Source: Streptomyces phaeolivaceus (GTDB lineage: Bacteria > Actinomycetota > Actinomycetes > Streptomycetales > Streptomycetaceae). Taken from it: a stretch of 64,000 bases of DNA. The first letter of the stretch is position 1. Every line of letters starts with the position of its first letter. This document shows positions 52,279 through 60,004 of this stretch, piece after piece. The notes below the pieces were generated by a model. It saw nothing but the letters and a program-made list of their open reading frames with translations. It was not told the origin of the DNA and searched no databases. The position numbers and the translations under genes were made by a program. The stretch lies in contig NZ_CP045096.1 of NCBI RefSeq assembly GCF_009184865.1, positions 9,858,001-9,922,000 of the forward strand, read 5' to 3'.

Positions 52279-53547
52279 ATGACCGAGACCGACCGGACGC
52301 CTCTCACGGTGTTCGAACGGCACGAGTCGAACGTACGCAGCTACTGCCGTGACTTCCCGGTGGTGTTCGAGCGCGCCGCCGGACACCACCTGTGGGACAC
52401 CTCGGGACGCCGCTATGTGGACCTGCTGTGCGGGGCCGGCTCGCTCAACTACGGCCACAACCCGCCCGAGATCGTCGAACGGGTCATGGCCTACCTCACG
52501 GCCGGCGGCCCCGTGCAGTCCCTGGACCTGCACACCACCGCCAAGGCCGACTTCCTGGAACGCTTCACCACCCTCATCCTCCAGCCGCGCGGCCTCGGCG
52601 ACCACGTCGTCCAGTTCCCCGGACCGGCCGGCACGCTCGCCGTCGAGGCCGCCCTGAAGCTGGCCCGCAGGGTCACCGGGCGCACCCAGGTGATCGCCTT
52701 CACCGGAGGCTTCCACGGCGCGTCCCTCGGCGCCCTCGCCGCCACCACCTCCCCGCTGCTGCGCGGCGCGGCGGGCGTACCACTGACCGACGTCACGATC
52801 CTCCCCTACGGCGACGCGACCGAGCCCGATCCGTTCGCCGCCCTGGAACACGCCCTCGGCCCGGGGGCGGTGACGCCCCCGCCCGCCGCGATTCTGCTGG
52901 AGACGGTCCAGGGCGAGGGCGGACTGCACACGGCGCCCCGCGCATGGCTGGCCCGGATCCGTGAACTCGCCGACGCCACCGGCACGTTGGTGATCGTGGA
53001 CGACATCCAGGCGGGCTGCGGACGCACCGGCACCTTCTTCAGCTTCGAGGACGCGCCCGAACTCCGGCCCGACCTGGTCTGTCTGTCGAAGTCCCTCAGC
53101 GGTATGGGGCTGCCGATGGCGGCGCTGCTGATCCGGCGCGAGATCGACCGGTGGGCCCCCGGCGAGCACAACGGCACCTTCCGCGGCCACAACCTCGCCT
53201 TCGTGGCGGGCTCCGCGGCACTGGACCACTGGACCGACCCGCACTTCACCCACCACGCCGGCGAACTGGCCGCCGCGATCCGCACCAGCCTCGTCGGCAT
53301 CGTCGACGCCCTCCCGGCGGGTGCCGCCGAGGTCGTCGGCAAGGGGGCGATGAGCGGACTGCGATTCCCCGCCGCCGGGACGGCCGAACGGACACGGGAG
53401 GCGTTGTTCCGGGCCGGCGTCGTCGCCGAGACCTCGGGGTCGGGGCATGTACTGAAACTGCTGCCGCCCCTGACGATGTCCCTCACCGAGTGGAAGGAAG
53501 TGGCGGACACCGTGGGCGACGCCGTCCAGGCACTCGCTACGGCGTAG
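52279..53547 (+). CDS. Class III aminotransferase, EctB-like (L-2,4-diaminobutyrate forming)
   Basis: The protein has 422 residues. TVFERHESNVRSYCRDFPVV and LLCGAGSLNYGHNPPEIVER match the EctB N terminus; LLETVQGEGGLHTAP, LVIVDDIQAGCGRTGTFFSF and CLSKSLSGMGLPMA (PLP lysine) follow, and EHNGTFRGHN is family-specific. EctB makes 2,4-diaminobutyrate from aspartate semialdehyde and glutamate. No ectA or ectC accompanies it, so the diaminobutyrate is probably a building block for the peptide (A1 or A3). The start is ATG 52279, aligning with EctB; an upstream ATG at 52252 lacks support. It ends the rightward operon. Confidence 0.9.
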   Translation: MTETDRTPLTVFERHESNVRSYCRDFPVVFERAAGHHLWDTSGRRYVDLLCGAGSLNYGHNPPEIVERVMAYLTAGGPVQSLDLHTTAKADFLERFTTLILQPRGLGDHVVQFPGPAGTLAVEAALKLARRVTGRTQVIAFTGGFHGASLGALAATTSPLLRGAAGVPLTDVTILPYGDATEPDPFAALEHALGPGAVTPPPAAILLETVQGEGGLHTAPRAWLARIRELADATGTLVIVDDIQAGCGRTGTFFSFEDAPELRPDLVCLSKSLSGMGLPMAALLIRREIDRWAPGEHNGTFRGHNLAFVAGSAALDHWTDPHFTHHAGELAAAIRTSLVGIVDALPAGAAEVVGKGAMSGLRFPAAGTAERTREALFRAGVVAETSGSGHVLKLLPPLTMSLTEWKEVADTVGDAVQALATA

Positions 53548-53605
53548 CCGCCCGACGCCCTCGGGGACGAGCCGGACAGGCGCGGCCGTCCCCGACACAC
53601 AGACC

Positions 53606-53642
53606 GAGCGCCGCCCCCGTCCCGACGACGGGGGCGGCGCTC
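53606..53642. terminator. Bidirectional hairpin terminator at the right cluster boundary
   Basis: GAGCGCCGCCCCCGTC (53606-53621) and GACGGGGGCGGCGCTC (53627-53642) pair perfectly over 16 bp around CCGAC. It separates the convergent aminotransferase (plus) and aldo/keto reductase (minus) genes and marks the end of the cluster operon. Confidence 0.88.
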
Positions 53643-53667
53643 GCGCGAACGCATGGGGCTGCCACCG

Positions 53668-54660
53668 CTACCAGGCGAAGGCCTCCGGAGACGGTCCCGG
53701 TCCCGGGAAGATCTCGTCCAGCCCGGCCAGCAACTCCTCACTCAGCTCCAACTCGACGGCGCGCAGGGCGGATTCGAGCTGCTGAGCTGTTCGCGGACCG
53801 ACGATCGGGCCGGTCACGCCGGGGCGGGTGAGCAGCCAGGCGAGGGCGGCCTCGCCTGGCTCCAGGCCGTGCTTGTCGAGCAGGTCCTCGTAGGGCTGGA
53901 TCTTCGCGCGTACCTCAGGGCCGGACATGGTGCCCGCGGCCAGCCCCTCTCCGCGCCGACCGCCCGCTATCTCCTTCTTCAGCACCCCGCCGAGCGCACC
54001 GCCGTGCAGCGGCGACCACGGGATGACGCCGAGGCCGTACTCCCGCGCGGCCGGGATCACCTCCATCTCGGCGCGCCGCTCGTACAGGTTGTAGAGGCAC
54101 TGCTCGCTCACGAGACCGATGGTGCCGCCGCGGCGGGCTGCGGTCTCGTTGGCCTGGGCGATCTTGTAGCCGGGGAAGTTGGAGGACCCGGCGTACAGGA
54201 TCTTGCCCTGCTGGACGAGTACGTCGACGGCCTGCCAGATCTCGTCGAACGGGGTGGCCCGGTCGATGTGGTGGAACTGGTAGACGTCGATGTGGTCCGT
54301 CTGCAGCCGCTTGAGCGACGCCTCCACGGCCCGCCGGATGTTCACCGCCGACAGCTTGTCGTGATTGGGCCAGGCGTCGTCGGAGGCCGTCATGTTCCCG
54401 TACACCTTGGTCGCGAGGACGACCTTGTCGCGGCGCTCGCCGCCCTTGGCGAACCAGTTGCCGATGATGCTCTCGGTGCGGCCCTTGTTCTCGCCCCAGC
54501 CGTACACGTTCGCCGTGTCGAAGAAGTTGATGCCCGCGTCCAGTGCCGCGTCCATGATCGTGTGACTGTCGGCCTCGTCGGTCTGCGGGCCGAAGTTCAT
54601 GGTGCCGAGGACGAGTCGGCTGACCTTGAGTCCAGTGCGTCCGAGCTGCGTGTACTTCAT
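53668..54660 (-). CDS. Aldo/keto reductase
   Basis: The protein has 330 residues from the ATG at 54660 (MKYTQLGRTGLKVSRLVLGT). Catalytic residues are in FFDTANVYGWGENKGRTE (Asp, Tyr), VVLATKVYG (Lys) and IDVYQFHHIDRATP (His). The NADPH-binding end is GPIVGPRTAQQLESALRA. This is the AKR fold close to YajO/potassium-channel-beta-type reductases. It stands alone, convergent to the NRPS operon behind a terminator. I regard it as flanking housekeeping rather than a cluster gene, although reduction of a released peptide aldehyde is imaginable. Confidence 0.9.
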   Translation of the reverse strand: MKYTQLGRTGLKVSRLVLGTMNFGPQTDEADSHTIMDAALDAGINFFDTANVYGWGENKGRTESIIGNWFAKGGERRDKVVLATKVYGNMTASDDAWPNHDKLSAVNIRRAVEASLKRLQTDHIDVYQFHHIDRATPFDEIWQAVDVLVQQGKILYAGSSNFPGYKIAQANETAARRGGTIGLVSEQCLYNLYERRAEMEVIPAAREYGLGVIPWSPLHGGALGGVLKKEIAGGRRGEGLAAGTMSGPEVRAKIQPYEDLLDKHGLEPGEAALAWLLTRPGVTGPIVGPRTAQQLESALRAVELELSEELLAGLDEIFPGPGPSPEAFAW

Positions 54661-54776
54661 GGAGGGAACGCTAGTCCCATGGAGTGCGCTCCAACTTCCC
54701 GTCCCGCACCGCGGTGACACACCCCTACCGAAATTTTGCCGCACATGGGTGCTACCACCCTGCTACCGTCCCGAGG

Positions 54777-55031
54777 GTGACCTCCGCGAAGAAGCAGACG
54801 CAGGTCCGGTTGGACGAGAGTGTGCTCGCGGCGGGCAAGGATGCCGCAGCCGCCCGTCACCTGGACTTCAACAAGTACATAGAGCGGCTCATCATCGAGG
54901 ACACCACCGGCGCCCGCGCGGCCGGCATGGCCGCCGCCCAGCGGCTCATCGGCGAGCACGGCGCCTTCCTCGACGACCTGGAGCACCGGCTCGACGCCCC
55001 GTACGCCGAGCGGCGGCCGGGTCCCGCGTGA
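54777..55031 (+). CDS. Ribbon-helix-helix antitoxin
   Basis: The protein has 84 residues from GTG 54777. TQVRLDESVLAAGKDAAAAR then HLDFNKYIERLIIED is a ribbon-helix-helix DNA-binding fold of the Arc/MetJ kind. The rest (RLIGEHGAFLDDLEHRL) is a helix that would neutralise the toxin. The stop overlaps the toxin GTG (55028) as GTGA, so the pair is translationally coupled. Upstream in-frame starts (54684) lack family-like sequence. It probably represses its own operon. Confidence 0.8.
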   Translation: MTSAKKQTQVRLDESVLAAGKDAAAARHLDFNKYIERLIIEDTTGARAAGMAAAQRLIGEHGAFLDDLEHRLDAPYAERRPGPA

Positions 55032-55399
55032 TCCCGCACGTCGACGAGTCCTGGATCCTCGAAGTGGCGGAGCGGGCGGGTCACCGCGACCCGGCCGCCG
55101 ACGACTACGGCGTACCCATCGCGGCGGTCGCCCGTCACCGCGGCGAACTCCTCGACACCCCCGTCTACGACGGCCCCTACGCCCGCGCCGCCGCCCTGGT
55201 CCACACCCTGGGCCGCAGCCGCTGGCTGGAGCGGTCCACCCTGACCGTGGCCTGCGCGGTCGCGGTCATGTACCTGGAGGCGAGCGACATCCCCGTCAGT
55301 CCCACCCGCGAACAGCTCACCGCCCTCGCCCACGAGCTGAACCACCCGCGCTGCGCCACCACCCGGATCGCCGCCCTGCTGCGCACCTGGAAGCCCTGA
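55028..55399 (+). CDS. Fic/Doc-type toxin component (small, degenerate)
   Basis: The protein has 123 residues. HVDESWILEVAERAGHRDPA, AVARHRGELLDTPVYDGPYA and RAAALVHTLGRSRWLERSTL match actinobacterial proteins annotated as Fic-family toxin of a toxin-antitoxin system. The canonical Fic motif HxFx(D/N)GNKR is not visible; LERSTLTVACAVAVMYLEAS occupies the corresponding place. The enzyme activity may therefore differ or be lost. It follows the antitoxin without a gap. Confidence 0.7.
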   Translation: MIPHVDESWILEVAERAGHRDPAADDYGVPIAAVARHRGELLDTPVYDGPYARAAALVHTLGRSRWLERSTLTVACAVAVMYLEASDIPVSPTREQLTALAHELNHPRCATTRIAALLRTWKP

Positions 55400-55402
55400 C
55401 CC

Positions 55403-55948
55403 GTGACCGGAGTGAGGGTGGGTACCGAGGAGACCCGGCTGGTCGTGCTGCGCGGCAACTCCGCCTCGGGGAAGTCGTCCGTCGCCGCCGGTCTGCGGGA
55501 GAGCTTCGGCCGCGGCCTGGCCCTGGTCGGACAGGACAACCTCCGCCGTGTCGTGCTGCGCGAACGCGACCGGCCCGGAGCGGCGAACATCGGCCTGATC
55601 GACCTGACGGCCCGTTACGCCCTCGACGCCGGATTCCATGTCGTCGTCGAAGGCATCATGTACGCCGACCGCTACGGCGCCATACTCGCCCGGCTGCGCG
55701 CCGACCACCGGGGCGCGACCCACGGCTACTACCTGGACGTGCCGTTGGACGAGACCCTCGCCCGGCACTCCACCAAACCGATCGCCGACGTCGTCGACGC
55801 GACACGGCTGCGCGACTGGTACCGGCCGCGCGACCTGCTGCCCGGCGGTGTCGAGACCGTCATCGGCGCCGACAGTGCCCTGCCCGAGACCGTCGACCGC
55901 ATCATGCGGGACACCGGCCTGGTCCATCTGCCCTCGGTGGACCGCTGA
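55403..55948 (+). CDS. P-loop kinase-like AAA family protein
   Basis: The protein has 181 residues. Walker A is VLRGNSASGKSSVAAGLRES near residues 14-33. FHVVVEGIMYADRYGAILAR contributes the acidic partner and HGYYLDVPLDETLARH the LID-like region of small nucleoside/shikimate-kinase-fold proteins. It is probably a small-molecule kinase or an antibiotic phosphotransferase of the chloramphenicol-phosphotransferase type. It starts four bases after the toxin gene at GTG 55403 and may be co-transcribed with the TA pair. Confidence 0.78.
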   Translation: MTGVRVGTEETRLVVLRGNSASGKSSVAAGLRESFGRGLALVGQDNLRRVVLRERDRPGAANIGLIDLTARYALDAGFHVVVEGIMYADRYGAILARLRADHRGATHGYYLDVPLDETLARHSTKPIADVVDATRLRDWYRPRDLLPGGVETVIGADSALPETVDRIMRDTGLVHLPSVDR

Positions 55949-55957
55949 CCCGTCCGG

Positions 55958-57127
55958 TCAGGCCGCCCACCGCACATGGAGAGTGGTCGGCTTGCGGAAC
56001 ACCAGGCCGGAGGGCGCCGTGGGGTGGTCCGGGTCGAGGCGCAGGGCCGGGAGGCGTTCGAGCAGCCGGCGGAGGGCGATGCGGGTCTCCAGGCGGGCCA
56101 GGTGCGCTGCGAGGCAGTAGTGCGGGCCGTGCGCGAAGGCCAGTTGGAGACGCGCGTTGGCCCGGCGGACGTCGAACACATCGGGATCGGGGAAGACGTC
56201 CGGGTCGCGGTTGGCCCCCGTCAGGGAGACGGTGACGAGGTCACCCCGGCGGATCGTCGCTGGGCCGAGGGCCGTGTCCCGGGTGGCGTAGCGGTCCACC
56301 ACCGCCGCGCCGGGTTCGAGACGCAGCGACTCCTCGATCGCGCCGTCCAGCAGACCGAAGTCGGCCCGGACCAGGGCGAGTTGGTCGGGGTGCCGCAGCA
56401 GATGCAGCAGCGCGTTGGTGATCATCGCCTCGGTGGTCTCGATGCCTCCGAACATCAGCACCGCCGCATTGGACGCCACCTCGGGAACGGTCAGCCGGTC
56501 GGCGGCCGAGACGAGGAGGGAGGCGGCGTCCCGGTCGGCGACGGTGGCCTCCACGGCGGCGCGCAACCGGTCGTAGGCCGCGGCACCCGCCGGCGCCGCC
56601 TCATGACCGGCGGTGATGTCCGAGACCGACCGCACGATGGTGTCGTACCAGCCGAGGACCGTGTCCGAGGTGGTGCCGACCAGACCCAGCGCCTCGGTCA
56701 CCACCGCGACCGCGAGCGGGCCCGCGAAGGCACGTCGCAGTTCGGCGGCGCCCGTCGCTTCCAGCCCGGTCAGCAGCCGGTCGGTCTCCCGCTCGATGAC
56801 CGCGGCGAAGCCGTCGTGCACGGCCCGGGGGCGGAAGGGGGCGGTGAAGGGCTCACGGTGCCGGGTGTGCGTGTCGCCGTCGAGGGAGAGCATGCTCGGG
56901 CCGACGACCCGCGCGGTGGAGAACCGGGGGTCGTCGACGGTGAAGGTCTCGGCGTCCCGCATCACGCTCAGCGCCAGATCCCGGCGGGTCACCAGCCAGC
57001 CGCCCAGCTCGGGGAGCCAGGACACCGGCTCCCGCACCCGGAGCAGCGCCAGACGGGCATGGGGATCCCGGGAGAGCTCGGCGAGCGTGGTCGCGGCACC
57101 GAGCGGGCAGGAGCCGACGACGCTCAT
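55958..57127 (-). CDS. Cytochrome P450
   Basis: The protein has 389 residues. The heme ligand is Cys338 in LAFAHGPHYCLAAHLARLE (FxxGxxxC); the I helix has LMFGGIETTEAMI with the acid-alcohol pair as Glu-Thr; EESLRLEPG is the ExxR motif. It is a soluble class I bacterial P450 needing separate ferredoxin and reductase, neither of which is adjacent. It lies convergent to the kinase gene with nine bases between. The substrate is unknown; a role in the lipopeptide pathway is possible but the terminator and two unrelated units intervene. Confidence 0.92.
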   Translation of the reverse strand: MSVVGSCPLGAATTLAELSRDPHARLALLRVREPVSWLPELGGWLVTRRDLALSVMRDAETFTVDDPRFSTARVVGPSMLSLDGDTHTRHREPFTAPFRPRAVHDGFAAVIERETDRLLTGLEATGAAELRRAFAGPLAVAVVTEALGLVGTTSDTVLGWYDTIVRSVSDITAGHEAAPAGAAAYDRLRAAVEATVADRDAASLLVSAADRLTVPEVASNAAVLMFGGIETTEAMITNALLHLLRHPDQLALVRADFGLLDGAIEESLRLEPGAAVVDRYATRDTALGPATIRRGDLVTVSLTGANRDPDVFPDPDVFDVRRANARLQLAFAHGPHYCLAAHLARLETRIALRRLLERLPALRLDPDHPTAPSGLVFRKPTTLHVRWAA

Positions 57128-57225
57128 GACACGCCCTGGCCCGGGACGAGGAGACCGTTCACGCCGCCGAGGCTAACAAGCCGCTCCGGGGCGGAGAGGC
57201 TGGGGATCCGCGCTGGGGCACCCGG

Positions 57226-57302
57226 GGTCGGCACCCTCGCCCGACGCCCGGGTCGGCGCCCTCGGTCGGCGCCCTCGGTCGGCGCCCTCGGCCGGCGCGC
57301 TC
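57226..57302 (+). repeat. 13-bp tandem repeats between the P450 and deaminase genes
   Basis: GTCGGCGCCCTCG occurs three times exactly at 57251, 57264 and 57277. A decayed copy (GCCGGCGCGCTCA) ends at the deaminase stop and GTCGGCACCCTCG lies before it. The array fills the intergenic space between two minus-strand genes, just upstream of the P450 start region. Confidence 0.85.
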
Positions 57303-57744
57303 AATCGGTGCCGTTCGGCTCGGTGCGGTCCGCCGGGAGTTGGTGATCGGCCCAGACGTAGCTCTCGGGCAGCAGGTCGGCGATGGCGATGGCGACGGTG
57401 CGGACGCGGTCGCCCGCGCCGACGATGACCCGGAGAGCGGGGTAGTAGTCGAGAAGGACCTGACGGCAGCGGCCGCACGGCGGGACGACCCCTCGGTCGC
57501 GGTCGCCCACCGCGACCACGGTGTCCAGTTCATAGGCGCCCTGCGCGGCTGCCGTACCGATGAGGACCAGTTCGGCGCAGGGGCCTCCGGTGAAGTGGTA
57601 GGCGTTCACGGCGGTGATGATCCGCCCGTCCCGGGCGCGTCCCGCGGCGGCCATCGTGTGGTCGTCACCGCGACAGCGCGTGCGGGCCACCCGCGCCGCC
57701 GCCTCGATCAGCTCCCGGTCGACGTGGTCCGTCCGCCCGGTCAT
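57301..57744 (-). CDS. Cytidine deaminase-like enzyme (blasticidin-deaminase type)
   Basis: The protein has 147 residues from the ATG at 57744. The zinc motifs are intact: HFTGGPCAELVLIGTAAAQG (Cys-Ala-Glu with the catalytic Glu) and VVPPCGRCRQVLLDYYP (PCxxC). These define the short tetrameric cytidine/blasticidin-S deaminases. It could salvage cytidine or inactivate a nucleoside antibiotic. The start GTG/ATG choice is set by alignment; the frame is open to 57840 upstream. Its stop lies in the last repeat unit of the 13-bp array. Confidence 0.87.
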   Translation of the reverse strand: MTGRTDHVDRELIEAAARVARTRCRGDDHTMAAAGRARDGRIITAVNAYHFTGGPCAELVLIGTAAAQGAYELDTVVAVGDRDRGVVPPCGRCRQVLLDYYPALRVIVGAGDRVRTVAIAIADLLPESYVWADHQLPADRTEPNGTD

Positions 57745-57858
57745 CCTCGTCCCCGCACTCTCTCCGCCTCCGCCTTCGTCGCTCCGACTCGGCCGCACCC
57801 GCCTGGGGCGGTCGGCCTTGGCCGCTCGCTCTGCCCTCATCGGTCCTAGAATCGGGCC

Positions 57859-58329
57859 ATGGGCAGGATAGATCGCGCCGGCCGGGTGATCGCGGCGTCA
57901 CCGGAGACCGTCTACGGCGCCCTCCTCGACCGCGACTCCCTGGAGACCTGGCTGCCGCCGGACGGTATGCGCGGGCGGATCGAACGGTGGGACCCCCGTC
58001 CCGGAGGCGGCTTCCGGATGGTCCTCACCTACCTCGACCCCACCGACAGCCCCGGCAAGACCTCCGGGGCGACCGATGTCGTCGATATCGGATTCGGCGC
58101 CCTGGAGCCGTCGGAACGCGTGGTGCAGCGCGCGGTGTTCGCGTCCGACGACCCGGCGTACGCGGGCGTCATGACGATGACCTGGCAGCTCGCCGCCAAG
58201 GGGGACGGAACCGAGGTGACGGTCACCGCCACGGACGTGCCGGCCGGCATCGACCGAGCGGACCACGAGGCCGGGATCGCCTCGTCACTGGCCAACCTGG
58301 CGGCGTACGTCGAGGCGACGGACGACTGA
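57859..58329 (+). CDS. SRPBCC/AHSA1-family protein
   Basis: The protein has 156 residues. RVIAASPETVYGALLDRDSL then ETWLPPDGMRGRIERWDPRP and GGGFRMVLTYLD are typical of Activator-of-Hsp90-homologue-like START-fold proteins; MTMTWQLAAKGDGTEVTVTA forms the later strands. The fold binds a hydrophobic ligand in a central cavity. It diverges from the deaminase and converges on the RTX protein. Its ligand is unknown. Confidence 0.88.
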   Translation: MGRIDRAGRVIAASPETVYGALLDRDSLETWLPPDGMRGRIERWDPRPGGGFRMVLTYLDPTDSPGKTSGATDVVDIGFGALEPSERVVQRAVFASDDPAYAGVMTMTWQLAAKGDGTEVTVTATDVPAGIDRADHEAGIASSLANLAAYVEATDD

Positions 58330-58359
58330 GTCGGTCATGGGTGCGGTGACAGACGGGGC

Positions 58360-58971
58360 TCAGCGCTCGCAACTGTCCTTGAGGTCGCCGACGTCTCCCG
58401 TGCACGCGTCGGAGCCGCCGTCCCCGTAGGTGCGGTCGTTGCCGTTCGAGAAGTCGGCGGCGAAGATGCGGTCGTTGCCGTTCCTGCCGAACATGGTGTC
58501 GTCGCCCGCTCCACCGGTGATGTCGTCGACCCCGGCTCCACCGAAGATGGTGTCGTGACCGGCCTGGCCTTCCAGGAAGGTCGCGGCGGTGGAGGTGTAG
58601 TCCATGGTGATGATGTCGTTGCCCGCGCCGGCGGTGATGTTGGCGGGGATGTTGCCCGTCACGAGGACCATGTCCCCGAGGTCGCCCATGTCGAGGGTGA
58701 GCGTCCGGCTGTCGAACGGACACCTGACGGTGTCACCGTCGACCTGGGTGCACCCGGATCCCGCGGCGACCGCGTCGCCGCCGTCGCTGATGAAGACCCT
58801 GTTGTCGGACAGGGTGACGGAGAGGTCGTTCGCCTTCCCGGCCACGGCGTTGACATAGATGCGAACCGTGTCCACACGCACACCGGTCGCGGCGTGCGCC
58901 TGCCCGGCGGACAGCACCGTGGCCGCCCCCACCGCCACGCTCGTCGCACCGGCCTGAATCGCTCTGCGCAT
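58360..58971 (-). CDS. Secreted calcium-binding protein with RTX repeats (A)
   Basis: The protein has 203 residues from the ATG at 58971 (a TTG at 58983 with GAGG closely upstream is an alternative start). A signal peptide runs MRRAIQAGATSVAVGAATVL to the cleavage AHA-ATG. A beta-rich domain (residues 30-100) with two Cys follows. RTX/hemolysin-type nonapeptide repeats come next: GGAGVDDITGGAGDDTMFG and RNGNDRIFAADFSNGNDRTY, ending DACTGDVGDLKDSCER. Calcium binding folds the repeats into a parallel beta-roll outside the cell. It is a paralogue of the protein at 60005-60895. Confidence 0.85.
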   Translation of the reverse strand: MRRAIQAGATSVAVGAATVLSAGQAHAATGVRVDTVRIYVNAVAGKANDLSVTLSDNRVFISDGGDAVAAGSGCTQVDGDTVRCPFDSRTLTLDMGDLGDMVLVTGNIPANITAGAGNDIITMDYTSTAATFLEGQAGHDTIFGGAGVDDITGGAGDDTMFGRNGNDRIFAADFSNGNDRTYGDGGSDACTGDVGDLKDSCER

Positions 58972-59064
58972 CGAGGTCTTCAATGTTCCTCGCTCCTCCT
59001 GTTCGCCCCCGTCGACCACTGGCTGGTCTCGCCGTGCTCCATCCTGGGCGCGGAGCGGCGGCGG

Positions 59065-59089
59065 CACATGGGGGGAGAACCCCCAAGTA
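59065..59089. promoter_or_regulatory. Palindromic site upstream of RTX gene A
   Basis: CACATGGGGG, a 5-base spacer GAGAA, and CCCCCAAGTA form an 8/10 match palindrome about 95 bases upstream of the RTX gene start. The same 10-5-10 layout, with GGCGG in front, appears upstream of the paralogue at 60983-61007. It is probably a shared operator or promoter element. Confidence 0.55.
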
Positions 59090-59116
59090 CCGCCGGTGGT
59101 ACGGGTGTTGGGGCGG

Positions 59117-59824
59117 TCAGGGGGTGAAGACCTCGTCGAGGCGGTCGATGGCGCCGTCGTCGCCGAGGTGGTAGGTGAAGACCAGCCCGGAGTCCGGGTT
59201 GGCCTCCAGCCAGTCGAGGAACTCCTGGACGCCGATGGGCTGGTTCTCCGTGCTCTCCACGATGGGCGTGGTGACGGTGATGTCCGCCGCCTGGTCCAGC
59301 GGGATGAAGGTCTCCTTGCCGACCGTCTCGAAGGGAGCGCCGTCCGAGTCGGGGGTGCCGCATCCCCAGTTGCCGTGCTTGACGATCAGGCTCAGGAATC
59401 CCCCTTCCGGGGTGTAGCGGTAGACCGCGATCTCGTCGGGGGAGATCGGCATCTTGTGGTCGCAGTCGTCCCCACCGCCGTCGGCGCCCGCCGAGGCCTT
59501 CGCCTTGGAAGCCGGTGACTTCGAGGCGGCCGGACCACTGTCCGCGGGGGTCTCGGCGCCGCCGGTCGCGTCGGCCTGAGCCCCCGTCTTGTCGTCCGTG
59601 TCGCTCGCCGTCGCCGTCGCAGCAGCCGCCGTCACGGTCGCGGTCGGCTTCGATCCACCGGCGGCACCGCCCGTACTACCCGTACTACCCGTACCACCCG
59701 CACCGCCCGTGCCGCCGTCACCGGAGCAGCCCGTGAGGCTCAGTGCCCCCGCCGCGCACAGGCCCAGCACCACCGCCCTGGCGGCGCCCGGTCTGCGGCG
59801 GATCGTTCTCGGCGTCAGGTTCAT
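59117..59824 (-). CDS. Hypothetical lipoprotein
   Basis: The protein has 235 residues. The lipoprotein signal peptide ends in LSLTGCSGDG (lipobox LTGC, lipidated Cys near residue 33). A 90-residue Gly/Ser/Thr/Ala linker follows, and then a compact domain (about residues 120-235) starting DDCDHKMPISPDEIAVYRYT and ending LGDDGAIDRLDEVFTP. No known fold is recognised. It lies between the two RTX genes on the same strand, and may act with them at the cell surface. Confidence 0.75.
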   Translation of the reverse strand: MNLTPRTIRRRPGAARAVVLGLCAAGALSLTGCSGDGGTGGAGGTGSTGSTGGAAGGSKPTATVTAAAATATASDTDDKTGAQADATGGAETPADSGPAASKSPASKAKASAGADGGGDDCDHKMPISPDEIAVYRYTPEGGFLSLIVKHGNWGCGTPDSDGAPFETVGKETFIPLDQAADITVTTPIVESTENQPIGVQEFLDWLEANPDSGLVFTYHLGDDGAIDRLDEVFTP

Positions 59825-59958
59825 GGTCCGTCCCCACCCTTGGTTCTTCGCGATCTCCGTGAGCCCCGTCGGCTCGGGAGGAAGGGACGAGTTTCAGCCG
59901 TCGGCAGTTGCGCGTCCTGGCTGGATTCTGCCCAGCGGGGGCGCGTCCGTTCAATGGG

Positions 59959-59996
59959 GCCGGGGCCGGACCACGGCTTCGCGGTCCGGCCCCGGC
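59959..59996. terminator. Hairpin terminator after RTX gene B
   Basis: GCCGGGGCCGGACC (59959-59972) and GGTCCGGCCCCGGC (59983-59996) pair perfectly over 14 bp around a 10-base loop containing CTTCG. It lies just downstream of the minus-strand RTX gene that stops at 60005, and upstream of the lipoprotein gene. Confidence 0.8.
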
Positions 59997-60004
59997 GTAC
60001 GAGG

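Noticed and set aside
52279..53547. Ectoine biosynthesis cluster.
   Set aside because: Only an ectB-like gene is present, with no ectA, ectC or ectD, and it lies at the end of the NRPS operon.
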